Assembly (NCBI GenBank): GCA_035236585.1
Contig: CP141126.1
Coordinates: 67,061,414-67,125,413 of the forward strand
Length of the DNA stretch: 64,000 nt
DNA from: Warburgia ugandensis
Taxonomy: Eukaryota; Streptophyta; Magnoliopsida; Canellales; Canellaceae
Reading direction: 5' to 3'
Shown in pieces: positions 52,794 through 64,000 of the stretch. The notes under the pieces are model-generated. The model was not told the DNA's origin, did no database searches, and saw only the letters and a list, made by a program, of their open reading frames with translations. The translations under genes were made by a program, and so were the position numbers. How positions within the stretch are numbered: position 1 is the stretch's first letter; every line of letters starts with the position of its first letter.

Positions 52794-55540
52794 TGTGACG
52801 ACCCGGGTTTTCTCATGCATTTTTAAATGCAATGTCAAATTTCCTAAGGCGGGATGCATCCCTATTTGAAAACCATTTTATAAAAACCATGCAATGCAGC
52901 GGAAATCCTTTTTCTTTTAAACTTATTTTTGAAAACCCCGAGTGTCATTTGCTTTCACAACAACTAAGGTAGTTTTTGAAAAACTTCAAAAATCACAAAT
53001 GTTTTTCCCCAGGTCTTTCCAGTCACAACGCACCGCCCAACTGTAACTAAGTACAAACACATGTCCAAAGGGTTGAGAGTTTACTTACATGTATATTTGT
53101 TTCCTTTTGGATTCACTTGCTCATAGCACTAACATAGATGTCCTCTTTGGGAGTGGAGTTGTCCTGAACCATGATATATATATACGGACGTATCCTGTCC
53201 TTGAGTGCTTACTGATATCTGAAAAATGTTAAGGATTGGGTGAGTATATAATATACTCAGTAGGACCTATCACTACTAGTTTTATAAATGCATGAGATGT
53301 TTCAAAATCATATGCTCATTCAAAACATGCGTATGTTTGAATACTCGAGTTCAATATTAGTATAAGAATCCATAATCAATTTCAAAATATGCGTATGTTT
53401 GAATACTCGAGTTCGATATCAGTATAAGAATCCATAATCAACTGAAATTCTCATAACTTAAAAGGTCACATAATTCCAAAAGTGAAAGTATCATCATGAT
53501 ATGCAATAGATGCCTCATGGAGTCCAACTCATGGACCTCTACTATGGTATGGTCGACCAACCTCATATCATGCTACATGAAATGCACATCAAACCATAGG
53601 GTCCACTATGCCCACGGCCTCCTCGCCGTGTGGTCCCCGGGTACCTGAGGACACTTGGTCATAGCCTCCACGGGGCCTATGACACGCCGACCCAGTGCCG
53701 TGACACCAGTGATAGCCCCCTGTACCACATGCAGTCGACGTAGGGACTTGCCTCTTTTTGGGCGTGGTACCCATCCACCTATTAGTGGTAGAGGCCGGGT
53801 GGCCAACCCAGACCCCTCGGCATAGCACCCACGGGCTTACTTGCCCAAATCACATAAGATAAGTCAAAACCTGTTAAAACTTGTCCTCTTTTGGGTCCCT
53901 CACAACTGCCTGGCCCTCGGCACTCCAGCGTCTTTTGGAAACCCTCAAGGACATGCAATCTTTGCAGTACGTAAATCATGCAATGCATGCAGTCGTTTGC
54001 AACACATGTATGTGCATAATGTATATGCAGTCATTCCAAAACATGGCTATTTACAAAGCATTTATCATGCATGCTGAATTTATTCATACAAATCACATGC
54101 AAATCAAGTCATATATCCAAAACATATGTTCTCAAATAACAATAGTTCTTTTAAAAGGATCTAATAGTGATAGAGCACCTACCTGACTAGGTCGCGTTCA
54201 CCCTCTTGTCCTCGTAAACTCCTGAACATGGTTTGGGGACTTAAGGTTAGTTTAACCTATCTTTGATAGGTTTAGAGCATTTGGGTCTCATTACTTAGGC
54301 ATTAGGGGTCCATCCCTATGCCTATGGGTGTCCTAAGGTCCTAATTAGGCCTTGGTATTCTCAGTTTCCCAGAGTTCTAGCGGTCACGCGCCACCATCCT
54401 ATTCTAAGGGTCATGCCCTAATTTTATTGGGCTTTGATTAGGGATTTTATGGTTTGGATATGTCCGCGTCGTTGATACGGACACAACGCCTTTTGCGGCG
54501 CCTCAATCGGAGCTCTAGATCTCAAGTTATAAGCATTTTAACATTGCATGTACATATAGTCTTAAAGACAAAAAAAAAGAGGAATGCTAGGGCGCTGCGC
54601 GTCTGCGACGTGCGCCCAGCATTCATAAGAACCAAAAACGACGCCTCGCTAGTGCGCTGCGCGTCTGCGGCGTGCGCCTCAGCGGGCACGTCTACAGACG
54701 CGCGAGATGACGCCGCTCGTCGTCCCTTTAGCGGGCGCGTGCAGGGACGCGCCCGTTTGGTTTTTTCCAAACGGCGTCGACTTGCGTCGACGTGGGACGG
54801 TCCTGTTGGATCGTCCCGCTTGTTAGTGACCTGGGTCGTCCTCAGGTCACCCTGGTTCGACCCTGTCGAACCACTGCGGCCTGGGGACGTCCCAGGGGTC
54901 TTTATGGCTCCCCTGGAGGCCTATTCTGCATGGTTTTTCATGGAAAAACCTAGGGAAATCGTTCCTGGAACTATGGTGGAGATGGGTTTGGGGTTCTTTT
55001 GTGCGTACCTGCTTCGTGGGTGGTTTTCTCTCCACGTTTTCCCCCCTTGGTCACTGCTTCACGACTGGTTTTCTCCAAGGCTTTTGGGCTGCCATTAGAG
55101 GCACCCAAGAGCTCTATTTATAGAGATTTTACAGAGGGTTTTGGAGGGTTTCTAACCGCCTTTGAATGGCGGTGGGGAACCCTCTGGAATGGCGGTGGTT
55201 TCTTCTTGAAACACTGCCGTTCCAGAAACCTCTAGGAGGTTGAAGACGACGGGGTGCCCGTATCAAAACGGGCACCTGTGTTTTTCAGGTTAAATCGTTT
55301 TTGAGAAATTTTCAATTTTGCCCCTGAACTTCAAAGGGCCATATCTTGCTCATTTTAACTCCGTTTTGGGTGATTTTGGTCTCGTTGGATTCCTTTTTCC
55401 GAGACGGATCTAATGGAACCACTTTTGGTTCCAAATTCCTGGGTTTAGTCAAGGTGACTAGTGAAATGGCCAAAATGCCCTTATCTTTAAAACTGAACTT
55501 TTTATGGGCTTTTAATATTACAAAATTTGGGATCATTATA
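52794..55540 (-). mobile_element. A2 element LTR, right copy (5' LTR)
   Basis: 2,747 bp, nearly identical to 46721-49467, including the 62-bp duplication (about 53322-53443), 19-nt hairpin (53241-53259), hairpin cluster (about 54583-54890) and TATA box (55114-55123). It is followed by the GGCAG duplication at 55541-55545. Confidence 0.93.
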
Positions 55541-56452
55541 GGCAGCCTATGATGGGAACAAAACCCTTGAGTTCCAAGTGGGCAGATTGCCAAATGAGGC
55601 AGCCTGCAAAGGAGCATAGTTGATCCTATGATTTTAGTTTTATCGATACGCATATAGCAATAAGATGGACATACACAAGTACCTGTAACTAGTCGGCTTG
55701 ATATGTTTGACGAGAGACCATGTGCATGATACTTATAGTGATGCCAGCATTTGTTTTGAATGACGAATATTTTAAGAGTTTCATGATTATTATATTTTAC
55801 TCGTTGGATTGATATGTTTGCCGAGATCTTCATGCATGAATCTATGGATTTCTACTCTATGATTTTCAGTCAAATTTATATCGTTGAATACTAGATTTCA
55901 GTAAAAGATTCCGTGGTTGAATTTGCATCAATGAACTTATGATGTATGCATAAATATGCATGTTTTACATGATAAAGCACCTTGAATTATGCATGTAGCC
56001 TACCGTGTTTTCAAAATGGTAGTGTCAGATGATCTACTCAATATGAAGAATACTCACCCTAAATATATTATTTTTACATATTAGTCCAAAAAGGATAACA
56101 AGGATTAGAAGAAACTCGAGGACATGTTGGTGTTACAATCAAGTAAATGAAGAAGATACAAGTATGAATGTAAGTAAACTCTCTACCCCTTTGGCCATGT
56201 ACCTATACTTACTATAGTTGGGCTGTGATTGGATAGACCTGAGAAAGACATTTATGATTACAGTAATTTTCAAAATTACTTTGTTTGTTGTGAAAGCAAT
56301 TGACACTCAGGGTTTTTCAAAATGAATTTAAGCAAAAGATTTTTCTACTGCATTGCATTGTTTTTATAAAATTGGTTTCAAATAGGGATGCATCCCACAT
56401 TAGGAGTTAGGTTTGCATTTAAAAAATGCATGGGAAAACCCGAGTCGTCACA

Positions 56453-59400
56453 AACATATATAGTAAAAAATACATGGTAATGTTACCATTTGAATGCATA
56501 TTCAAGCTACAATTTGCATGCTTTCTTGAATGAAACATTAAAATCTAAAACATGTGTCTTCTTAAACTCATTGTAATCTATCTAGAATGATCCATATGAA
56601 GCATTTATAAGCAATAAAGAAGGACAAAATTCGGAACATCTATAGTAAAAAATTCATGGTAATGTTAGCATTCAAAAGCATATTCAAGGCACCATTTGCT
56701 TGCCTTTTTAAATGAAACATCAAAATATTAAACATGGGTCTTCTTAGACTCGACGTATTTTTATCAAGTATGATCAATTCCAAGTTTTACAAGCAATAAA
56801 GAAGCATAAAATTAGAAACATATGGAGTAAAATACATAGGGTAATGTTTCCATTCAAATGCATAGTTGAATCAACAATTTGCATGCCTTTTTGAATGAAA
56901 CTTCAAAATCTAAAACATGGGACTTCTTAGATACAATGTATTCTATCTCGAATGATCAATTTCAAGTATTTACACTCATTAAAATTGTAGAAATCCAGGA
57001 ACATATATAGTAAAAAACGCATGGTAATATTACCATTCAAACGCGTGTTACAACAAGCATACTTCAAGCAAAAATTTGCATGCCCTTTTGAATGAAACAT
57101 CAAAATATAAAACATCGGCCTTCTTAGACTTAATGTATTTTATCTTGAATGATCAATTTCAAGTATTTACAAGCATTAAATAAGCAAAAAATCAAGAATA
57201 TAAATAGAAAAAAATGAAGGTGAGGTTATCATTCAAACGCATATTCAAGCAACAATTTGCATGCCCTTTTGAATCAAACACAAAATCTAAAACATCGATC
57301 TTCTTAGACTAAATGTATTTTATATGGAATAATCAATTTAAAGTATTTACAAAAATTAAATAAGCAAAAACTCAAGAACACATATAGAAAAAAAAAAATG
57401 CATGGTGAGGTTATCATTCAAACGCATATTCAAGCAACAATTTTCATGCCTTTTGAATAAAACATCAAAATATAAAATATGGGCCTTCTTAGACTCATTG
57501 CATTCTAACTAGAATGATCAATTTCAAGTATTACAAAATCTAAAAATTAGGAACGTGTATAGTAAAAAATGCATGGTAATGTTACCATTCAAATGCATAT
57601 TCAATTAATAATTTGTATACCTTTTTCATTTCAACTTCAAAATCTAAAACATGGGACTTCTTAGACTCAATATATTCCATCTAGAATTAGAAATTTCAAG
57701 TATTTACTAGCATTAAAGAAGCAGAAGGCAAGAACATATATACTAAAAAATGCATGGTAATGTTAACATTCAAACACATATCAGGCACCAATTTGCATGC
57801 CTTCCTGAATGAAACATAAAAATCTAAAATAAGGGTCTTCTTAAACTCAATTGATTCTATTTAGAATGATAAATTTCAAGCATTTCCAAGAATTAAAGAA
57901 CCAAGAAATCAGAAACATCTATGGTAAAATGCATGGTAATATTAACATTCAATAACAATAATTTGTACGCCTTTTTGAATGAAACTTCAAAATCCAAAAC
58001 ATGGGACTTCTTAAACTCAATGAATTTTATCTAAAATTTTCAATTTCAAGCATTTAAGAAGCAGAAAATTAGGAACATATAGGGTAAAATACACATGGTA
58101 ATGTTTCCATTTAGAAGCATACATGAAGATACAATTTGCATGCTTCCATGAATGAAATATCAAAATCTAAAACATGGGTCTTCTTAAACTCAATTTATTC
58201 TATCCAGAATGATCAATTTCAAGCATTTATAAGCATTAAGAAAGAAGAAGATGAGGAACATATGTAGTAAAAATGCATGATAATGTTACCATTCAAATGC
58301 ATTTTCCAATGAGCATAATTCATGAAATAATTTGCATGCCTTTTTTAATGACACTTCAAAACCTAAAACATGGGCCTTCTTAGACTCAGTGTATTCTATC
58401 AAGAATGATCAATTTCACGCATTTACAAGCATTAAAGAAGCAGAAAATTAGGAACATATAAAATAAAAAATGCATGGTAATGTTACCATTCAAACGCATA
58501 TGCAAGCAACAATTTGCATGCCTTTTTGAATGAAACATCAAAATCTAAAAGACTAGTCTTCTTAGATTCCAATTTATTTAGAATAATAAATTTTAAGAAT
58601 TTACAAGAATTAAAGAAGCAAAAAATCAGGAATATATAGAGTAAAAAATGCATGGTAATGTTTCCATTAAAATGCATACTTAAAGCAATAATTTGCATGC
58701 CTTTTTGAATGAAACTTCAAAATCCAAAACATGGGTATTGTTTGACTCAATGTATTCAATCTAGAATGATCAATTTGATACATTTATAAGCATTAAAAAA
58801 CCAAAAAATCAAGAACATATTTAGTAAAAATGTTTGGTAATGTTACCAATCGAACACGTATTACAACTAGCATACTTTGGGCAACAAATTGCATGCCTTT
58901 TTGAATGAACCATAAAAATCTAAAACATGGGTCTTCCTAGACTCAATGCATTCTATATAAAACATTCAATTTCAAGCATTTACAAGCATTAAAGGAGCAA
59001 AAAAAAAAGGGAAATATGTAGTAAGAAATGCATGGTAATGTTAACATTCAAACGCATATTTAAGCAACAATTTGCAGGCCTTTTCGAATGAAACTTCAAA
59101 ATCTATAATATGAATCTTCTTACACTCATTGTATTAAATCTAGAATGATTAATTTTATGCATTTACAAGCATTTAATAAGGACAAAATCATGAACATATA
59201 TAGTAAAAAATGCTTGGTAATGCTACCATTCAAACACATACTTCAAGCGACAATTTGCATGCTGTTTTAAATAAAATTTCAAATCTAAAACATGGGTCTA
59301 CAATGTATTCTATCTAGAATGATCAATTTAAGCATTCACATGCATTAAAGGAGCAAAAAGTTAGGAACAAACACAGTAAAAAATGCATGCAAATGTTATC

Positions 59401-60581
59401 TTTCAAACGCATATTGCGACAAGCCCACTACAAGCAATTATTTGCATGCCTTTTTGAACGAAACATCAAAATGTAAAAGATGGGACTTATTAAACTCAAT
59501 GTATTCTATTTAGAATGATTAATTTCAAGCATTTACAAATAGTAAAGAACCAGAAAATTAGGAACCTATGTAGTAAAATACTCATGGTAATGTTACCATT
59601 CAAAAGCGTATTACAAAAAGCATATTTCAAGCAACAATTTGCATGCCTTTTTGAAAGAAATTTTAAAATCTAAAGAATGAGCCTTCTTAGACTCAATGTA
59701 TTCTATCTAAAGTCATCAATCTCAAGTATTTACATGCATTAAAGAAGCAAACAATCAGGAACATATATAGTAAAAAATGCATGGTAATGTTACCGTTCAA
59801 TTGCATATTCAAGAAACAATTTGCATAACTTTTTGAATGAAACATCTAAATATAAAACATGGGGCTTCTTAAACTCAATGTACTCTATTTAGAATGATAG
59901 AATTCAAGCATTTACAATCGGGAACCTCTATAGTTAAAACGCATAGTAATGTTACCATTCAAATGCATATTCAACCAACAATTTGCATGCCTTTCTAAAT
60001 GAAACTTCAAACTGTAAGACATGGGTCTTCTTAGGCTCAATGTATTTTATCTAAAATGATCAATTGTAAGCATTTAGAAGAATTAAAGACACAAAAAATC
60101 AGGAACATATACAGCAAAAACCGCATGGTAATGTTTCCATTTAAACGCATACTTGAAGCAACAATTTAAATGTCTTTTTTAATGAAACTTAAAAATTTAG
60201 ATTCATTGTATTTTATCTAAAATGATCAATTTCAATAAATTACAAGCATTAAATAAGAAGGAAATCTAGAAAATATATAGCAAAAAATGCATGGTAATGT
60301 TACCATTCAAACACATACTTGAAGCAAAAATTTGCATGCCTTTCCAAATAAAATTTCAAAATATAAAACATGAGTCTTCTTAGAGTCAACGTATTTTATC
60401 TAGAATGATCAATTTTAAGCTTTTATAAGCAATAAAGAAGCAAAAAATTAGGAACATATATAGTAAAAAATGCTTGGTAATGTTAGCATTCAAACGCATA
60501 TTCAAGCAACAATTTGCATACCTTTTTGAAATAAACATCAAAATCTAACACATCAGACTTCTTAAACTCAATGTATTTTAT
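56453..60581 (+). repeat. Satellite array, segment 7
   Basis: About 22 monomers. It begins with the AACAT duplication and resumes in phase with the monomer broken at 44578, which shows the intervening 11.9 kb is an insertion. No gene is seen. Confidence 0.94.
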
Positions 60582-60957
60582 TATAACATCCCTAATTTTT
60601 AAATATGAATAAGTAAACTTTTGAATTATCTTAAATTGGGAAGAAAAGAGAATATTGAAATTTCTATATTTTGGAGTTTTATAAGTGAAAGTTTTATTTA
60701 GAAAAATAATTGGAACGACACTAAGTTTGTTGAAATTCGAGTTCGGACGAATAAATGGTGATTTTTCTCTTGAAGGGCATTTTTGTAATTTCATTAATGG
60801 CCCCGCCTACATAAATCTGTGTCCAATGCTAACAAGGTGTTTGGGAAAAACCATGAGTGGGAATTAGGCATGTTGACTAGGATGGTGTGAGTGTAATATG
60901 GGAGGGGGCCAAACTGATATTGGCACCCCCACCCCACCTCATTTCAAACGAAAATAG
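60582..60957 (+). mobile_element. LTR fragment of a further family
   Basis: About 376 bp foreign to the satellite. The left end TATAACATCCCTAATTTTTA resembles the TGTAACACCCC start of plant gypsy LTRs, and GGGCATTTTTGTAATTTCA (60775-60793) is a common U3 string. The right edge stops abruptly and the satellite resumes about 100 bp further on in the monomer, with no clear target duplication. A truncated remnant whose insertion or loss removed satellite sequence is likely. Confidence 0.6.
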
Positions 60958-61596
60958 ACTAACAAGCATACGTCAAGCAATAATTCGCATGACTCTTTGA
61001 ATTAAACTTCAAAATCTAAAACATGGGTCATCTTAGATTGAATGTATTCTATCTATAATGATTAATTTCAAGAATTTACAAGCACTAAAGAAGCAAAAAA
61101 ATTAGGAACATACATAGTAAAAAAGGAATACTAATGTTACCATTCAAATGTGTATTACAACAAGCATAATTCATCCAACAATTTGCATGCCTTTTTGAAT
61201 GAAACTTCAATATGTAAAACATGGTACTTCTTATACTCAATTTACTATTTAGAATGATCAATTTCAAACTTTTACATGTATTGAAGAAGTAGAAGATCAG
61301 CAACATATATAGTAAAAAACACATGGTAATGTTACCATTCAAATGCATATTCAACCAACAATTTGCATGCCTTTTTTAATGAAACATCAAAATCTAAAAC
61401 ATGGATCGTCTAAAACCCAATGTACTTTACCTAGAATTACCAATTTCAAGCATTTACAAGCATTAAATAAGTAGAAAATCCAGAACATATATAGCAAAAA
61501 AATGCACTGTAATGTAACATTCATATGTGTATTACAACTAGCATACTTCAAGCAAAGATTAGCATGCATTTTTGAAAGAGACTCCAATATCTAAAA
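60958..61596 (+). repeat. Satellite array, segment 8
   Basis: About three and a half monomers, ending at TAAAA (61592-61596) immediately before the second family B LTR. No gene is seen. Confidence 0.93.
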
Positions 61597-64000
61597 TGTG
61601 ATGACCTAGGTTTTTGTAACACATTTTGTAATACATTATTCAAAGGCAGGGCCCTTAATGGTAAAAAAAAATCGCAAACAATACAGTGAAAATTCTTTTC
61701 TTTAAAATTTGTTTTTAACAAAACCGAAGCCTCACCTCAAGGTACATAATACACATAGACATTTTGTATAAAATAAATTTTTATTAAATACAAGGAATCA
61801 TTCAATAGTTCACTCTTACGCAGCCCCTGTATTACAATTACAAACCATTGTCTAAATTACATAATCCAAATTTCAAACCTCACCTTACATTAAAAAGTCT
61901 CAATACAATACAATGCTCTCAAATAAAACAAATTATATGTCTTTAGGGGTCATCCCCTGAGTGATTATTCTCTTCAAGTCTTCTACCATCTTGAACTCTT
62001 AATTCTCCTTCTCTGTTTCTGAGATATTGTAAACATTCAAACATTTATAATATCTCAGCAAGCTATGCTTGGTAGGGGATACAAAAATATACTAGTTCAC
62101 TAATATAAGAATACATACCTCAGTCATTATTTCATCATGATTATCTACTCATAAATTATCTCAACATAGAGTATATACAATATTTATGCAGTATAGGATA
62201 AATCCGTTAAAATAGTGAAAATTGCTCAAAACTTGCTCCTTCCCTTACTATACTTCCACTTAGGAGATCAATATTCAACCAATTCTCATATGAGGATTTT
62301 CTTTCTAGGAACTCATGTAGTGGCATCTCATCATGCCATGGCATTACACTATGCCTATCATATGTGCATCATAATGCAAAATACTCAAAAACTACTATGC
62401 CACAGTCTAAATTCGTACAACGCACCCGGATAACTGCATAATCATCCACTGATACCAACTGTGGAAATAACAAAATCCATGTTGGCATGGGGAGGACCAT
62501 GGTTGTCATAGTGGCAGCCTTCCCATGATTGCCCCACCTAACATTTAGCCTCTCTTTGGGCATGGTATCCACCATATAAGTTTTAGGAAGTGAGTGGCTA
62601 AACCCTCATAACTTCCCTAGCATATTATCCCTAGTCCTAGGGCTATGTAAAACAAAATCACAAGCCACCATGCTTGTATGTAAAATATATTGTACATATT
62701 AGACGATGTGTCTATTTAACTAAGACTGGAATATTTTCTATGCCCTATCCTTAGGGTTTTCTTAGTCTACATATCTCATTACTTTCACCTCATTTGATTA
62801 GATTGGATCAGTTGAATTGGATCATGAGGTTGGAGCACTTAGTTGGATTATGTGATTGGATCATTATGATGCTAAGGTACCAAGTATACTTATATCATGA
62901 AGGTCTATAATTCCAGATAGAAGATCATGTATGTATACACATGAATCCTTAATACATTCTTGTACATCCCCCTACTTCAAAGTGGTATCATGGTCTTGAT
63001 TCATACATCTCAAGTGGTATTCACTCCACATTGCCCATCATGATCTTGATTCATATATCTATCAAACCATATGTACAAAGTTATTCCCCTATACAATTAT
63101 TCTTTCTACATGTATTTGGGATTTGGGTTATCCTATGAGGGATGTCCTAACTTCCCTTGAATCATATATGTTCAAGGTTTCAATCCTTCTAAGTTCACAA
63201 TCTACACTATAAGTAAAATCATAGAACAATACTACAATCTACATTATATTTCTTTTCTTTTTTGTTTGTGATCCTTCAAGATCTCTCTTGCATCTTGTTT
63301 GATCTTCCTTCTCTTATTTACAATTTTTATTAAGATTAGATTATTTACTAACCTTTTATGCTCTTATTATTATTACTCAACCAGTTAATGTTTTACTGGT
63401 TAAGGATAGCTTATTCCATCCTAAGTCTAGACAGTTCCTCTTATGTCAAATTGGCTAAGACTTACTAGCTGAATGGTTGAACACAAAGTGGTTACTTCAA
63501 TCCTCATGTAAGGAGGTGTTTAGACCTCACAAACGTCAATAGAAGGTAGGCAATGAATGAGGCTTTATTAAAGAACCCCCTTAACCACCATGTTCATCAT
63601 TCATTAGCGTGACCTTAGCTCAACCTTTCATAAGGTTCCTATGAGCGTTTCAACCCTAAGTACTCTTTCTAATTGATTTTAATTAAGTCCATGAACATTT
63701 TGATGTCATTCATGGAGTTTCATTATTCTCCTAATTTGGGCCAAGGAAATGATATTCCTTATATTATCCTACTAACTATGGCCCTTAATATCATTAAGTC
63801 CATGTCATTCATTCCTTGTAAATGTCCTTCAACTCTATTTTCATTCAATTACATTTTCAATGAAATTTTTATAACATAAACATTAAAGCATAAATAAATA
63901 AATCTACAATTAAATCTACTAGGTAATAAATGACAATTATAATGACATTTAATAATTCAAATGAAAATCTAACATGTCATAACTAATCATCATGGTCCAG
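61597..64000 (-). mobile_element. Family B LTR, partial (cut by window end)
   Basis: Begins TGTGATGACCTAGG and aligns with 26342 to about 28650 of the 4.9-kb family B LTR, with small indels near the left. Shared landmarks include GCAAGCTATGCTTGGTAGGG (62056-62075 and about 26760) and the module near 63500 with CTCATGTAAGGAGG. Whether this is another solo LTR or part of a full element cannot be seen. Confidence 0.88.

Larger units (their letters stand above)
46721..55540 (-). mobile_element. Complete family A2 LTR retrotransposon, non-coding interior
   Basis: 8,820 bp, flanked by a perfect GGCAG duplication (46716-46720 and 55541-55545), inserted in the outer family A LTR. It is in minus orientation: the polypurine side adjoins the left LTR and the primer site adjoins the right LTR. 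The two 2,747-bp LTRs differ at about 25-30 positions by eye (about 1%), so the insertion is recent compared with everything else here. The interior (about 3.3 kb) has no recognisable gag or pol, so it looks like a large non-autonomous (LARD-type) derivative. The structure looks whole, but coding capacity is absent. PBS and tract sequences suggest a Tekay/Del-like gypsy relative (inference). Confidence 0.92.
46574..55618 (+). repeat. Approximately 57-bp minisatellite, interrupted
   Basis: Four tandem units built on TTCCAAGTGGGCAGATCGCC and AATGAGGCAGCCTACGGTGG lie at 46574-46632, 46633-46689, 46690-46720 continued at 55546-55570, and 55571-55618. The third unit was the target of the nested A2 element, with GGCAG duplicated. 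The solo LTR at 32894 has only one such unit (reverse orientation, near 33690-33735), so the repeat expanded within this subfamily or copy. Confidence 0.85.
44579..56452 (+). mobile_element. Family A solo LTR (outer), split by a nested element
   Basis: Flanked by a perfect AACAT duplication (44574-44578 and 56453-56457). It is in two parts: 44579-46720 and 55546-56452, about 3.05 kb once the nested element and its duplicated GGCAG are removed. On the plus strand it reads TGTAATGACTC...GAGTCGTCACA, opposite to the other family A copies in the window. It is closest to the 32894-35987 LTR (subfamily A1). It contains a TATA box (45030-45037), a hairpin-rich leader (about 45470-45680) and a minisatellite at the nested insertion point. 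Solo LTR, no coding part. Confidence 0.9.

Overview
This window is intergenic, repeat-only DNA from a large, repeat-rich plant nuclear genome, probably a flowering plant that is not a grass; the species cannot be named from this sequence. I see no host gene, tRNA, rRNA or CRISPR array. About 27 kb is one very A+T-rich satellite array, always in the same orientation. Its monomers come in two length classes, about 182 and 197 bp. Mobile elements split the array. Most carry 5-bp target duplications made of satellite sequence, so each clean gap in the array is an insertion. The setting looks pericentromeric or heterochromatic; that is inference.

Layout. 1-465: end of a family A LTR. 466-10483: satellite. 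10484-20232: element C, a Tat/Athila-like LTR element with gag but no visible pol, carrying a 5'-truncated RTE-type LINE (13725-14793). 20233-20562: satellite. 20563-22081: a TRIM-like composite of four direct LTR copies and one inverted copy. 22082-26341: satellite. 26342-31219: 4.9-kb solo LTR of family B. 31220-32893: satellite. 32894-35987: solo LTR of family A. 35988-37236: satellite. 37237-39933: solo LTR of subfamily A2. 39934-44578: satellite. 44579-56452: a family A solo LTR with a complete 8.8-kb A2 element nested inside it in the opposite orientation (46721-55540). 56453-60581: satellite. 60582-60957: fragment of a further LTR. 60958-61596: satellite. 61597-64000: second family B LTR, cut by the window edge.

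History. The satellite came first. A roughly 2.7-kb block of it was then tandemly duplicated (about 5835-8535 and 8536-22800). The second block later received element C and the TRIM composite; the first block keeps both empty sites, which confirms the boundaries. The LINE landed in C after that. A family A element inserted, collapsed to a solo LTR, and was then hit by the A2 element, whose two LTRs differ by only about 1% by eye.

Most unusual signals: a run of GC-rich perfect hairpins in the A2 LTR leader; a 19-nt LTR hairpin whose arms persist while its loop varies; the inverted-end TRIM composite; leader modules shared between LTR families; and a dyad repeated in most satellite monomers. 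No novel protein-coding system is supported.
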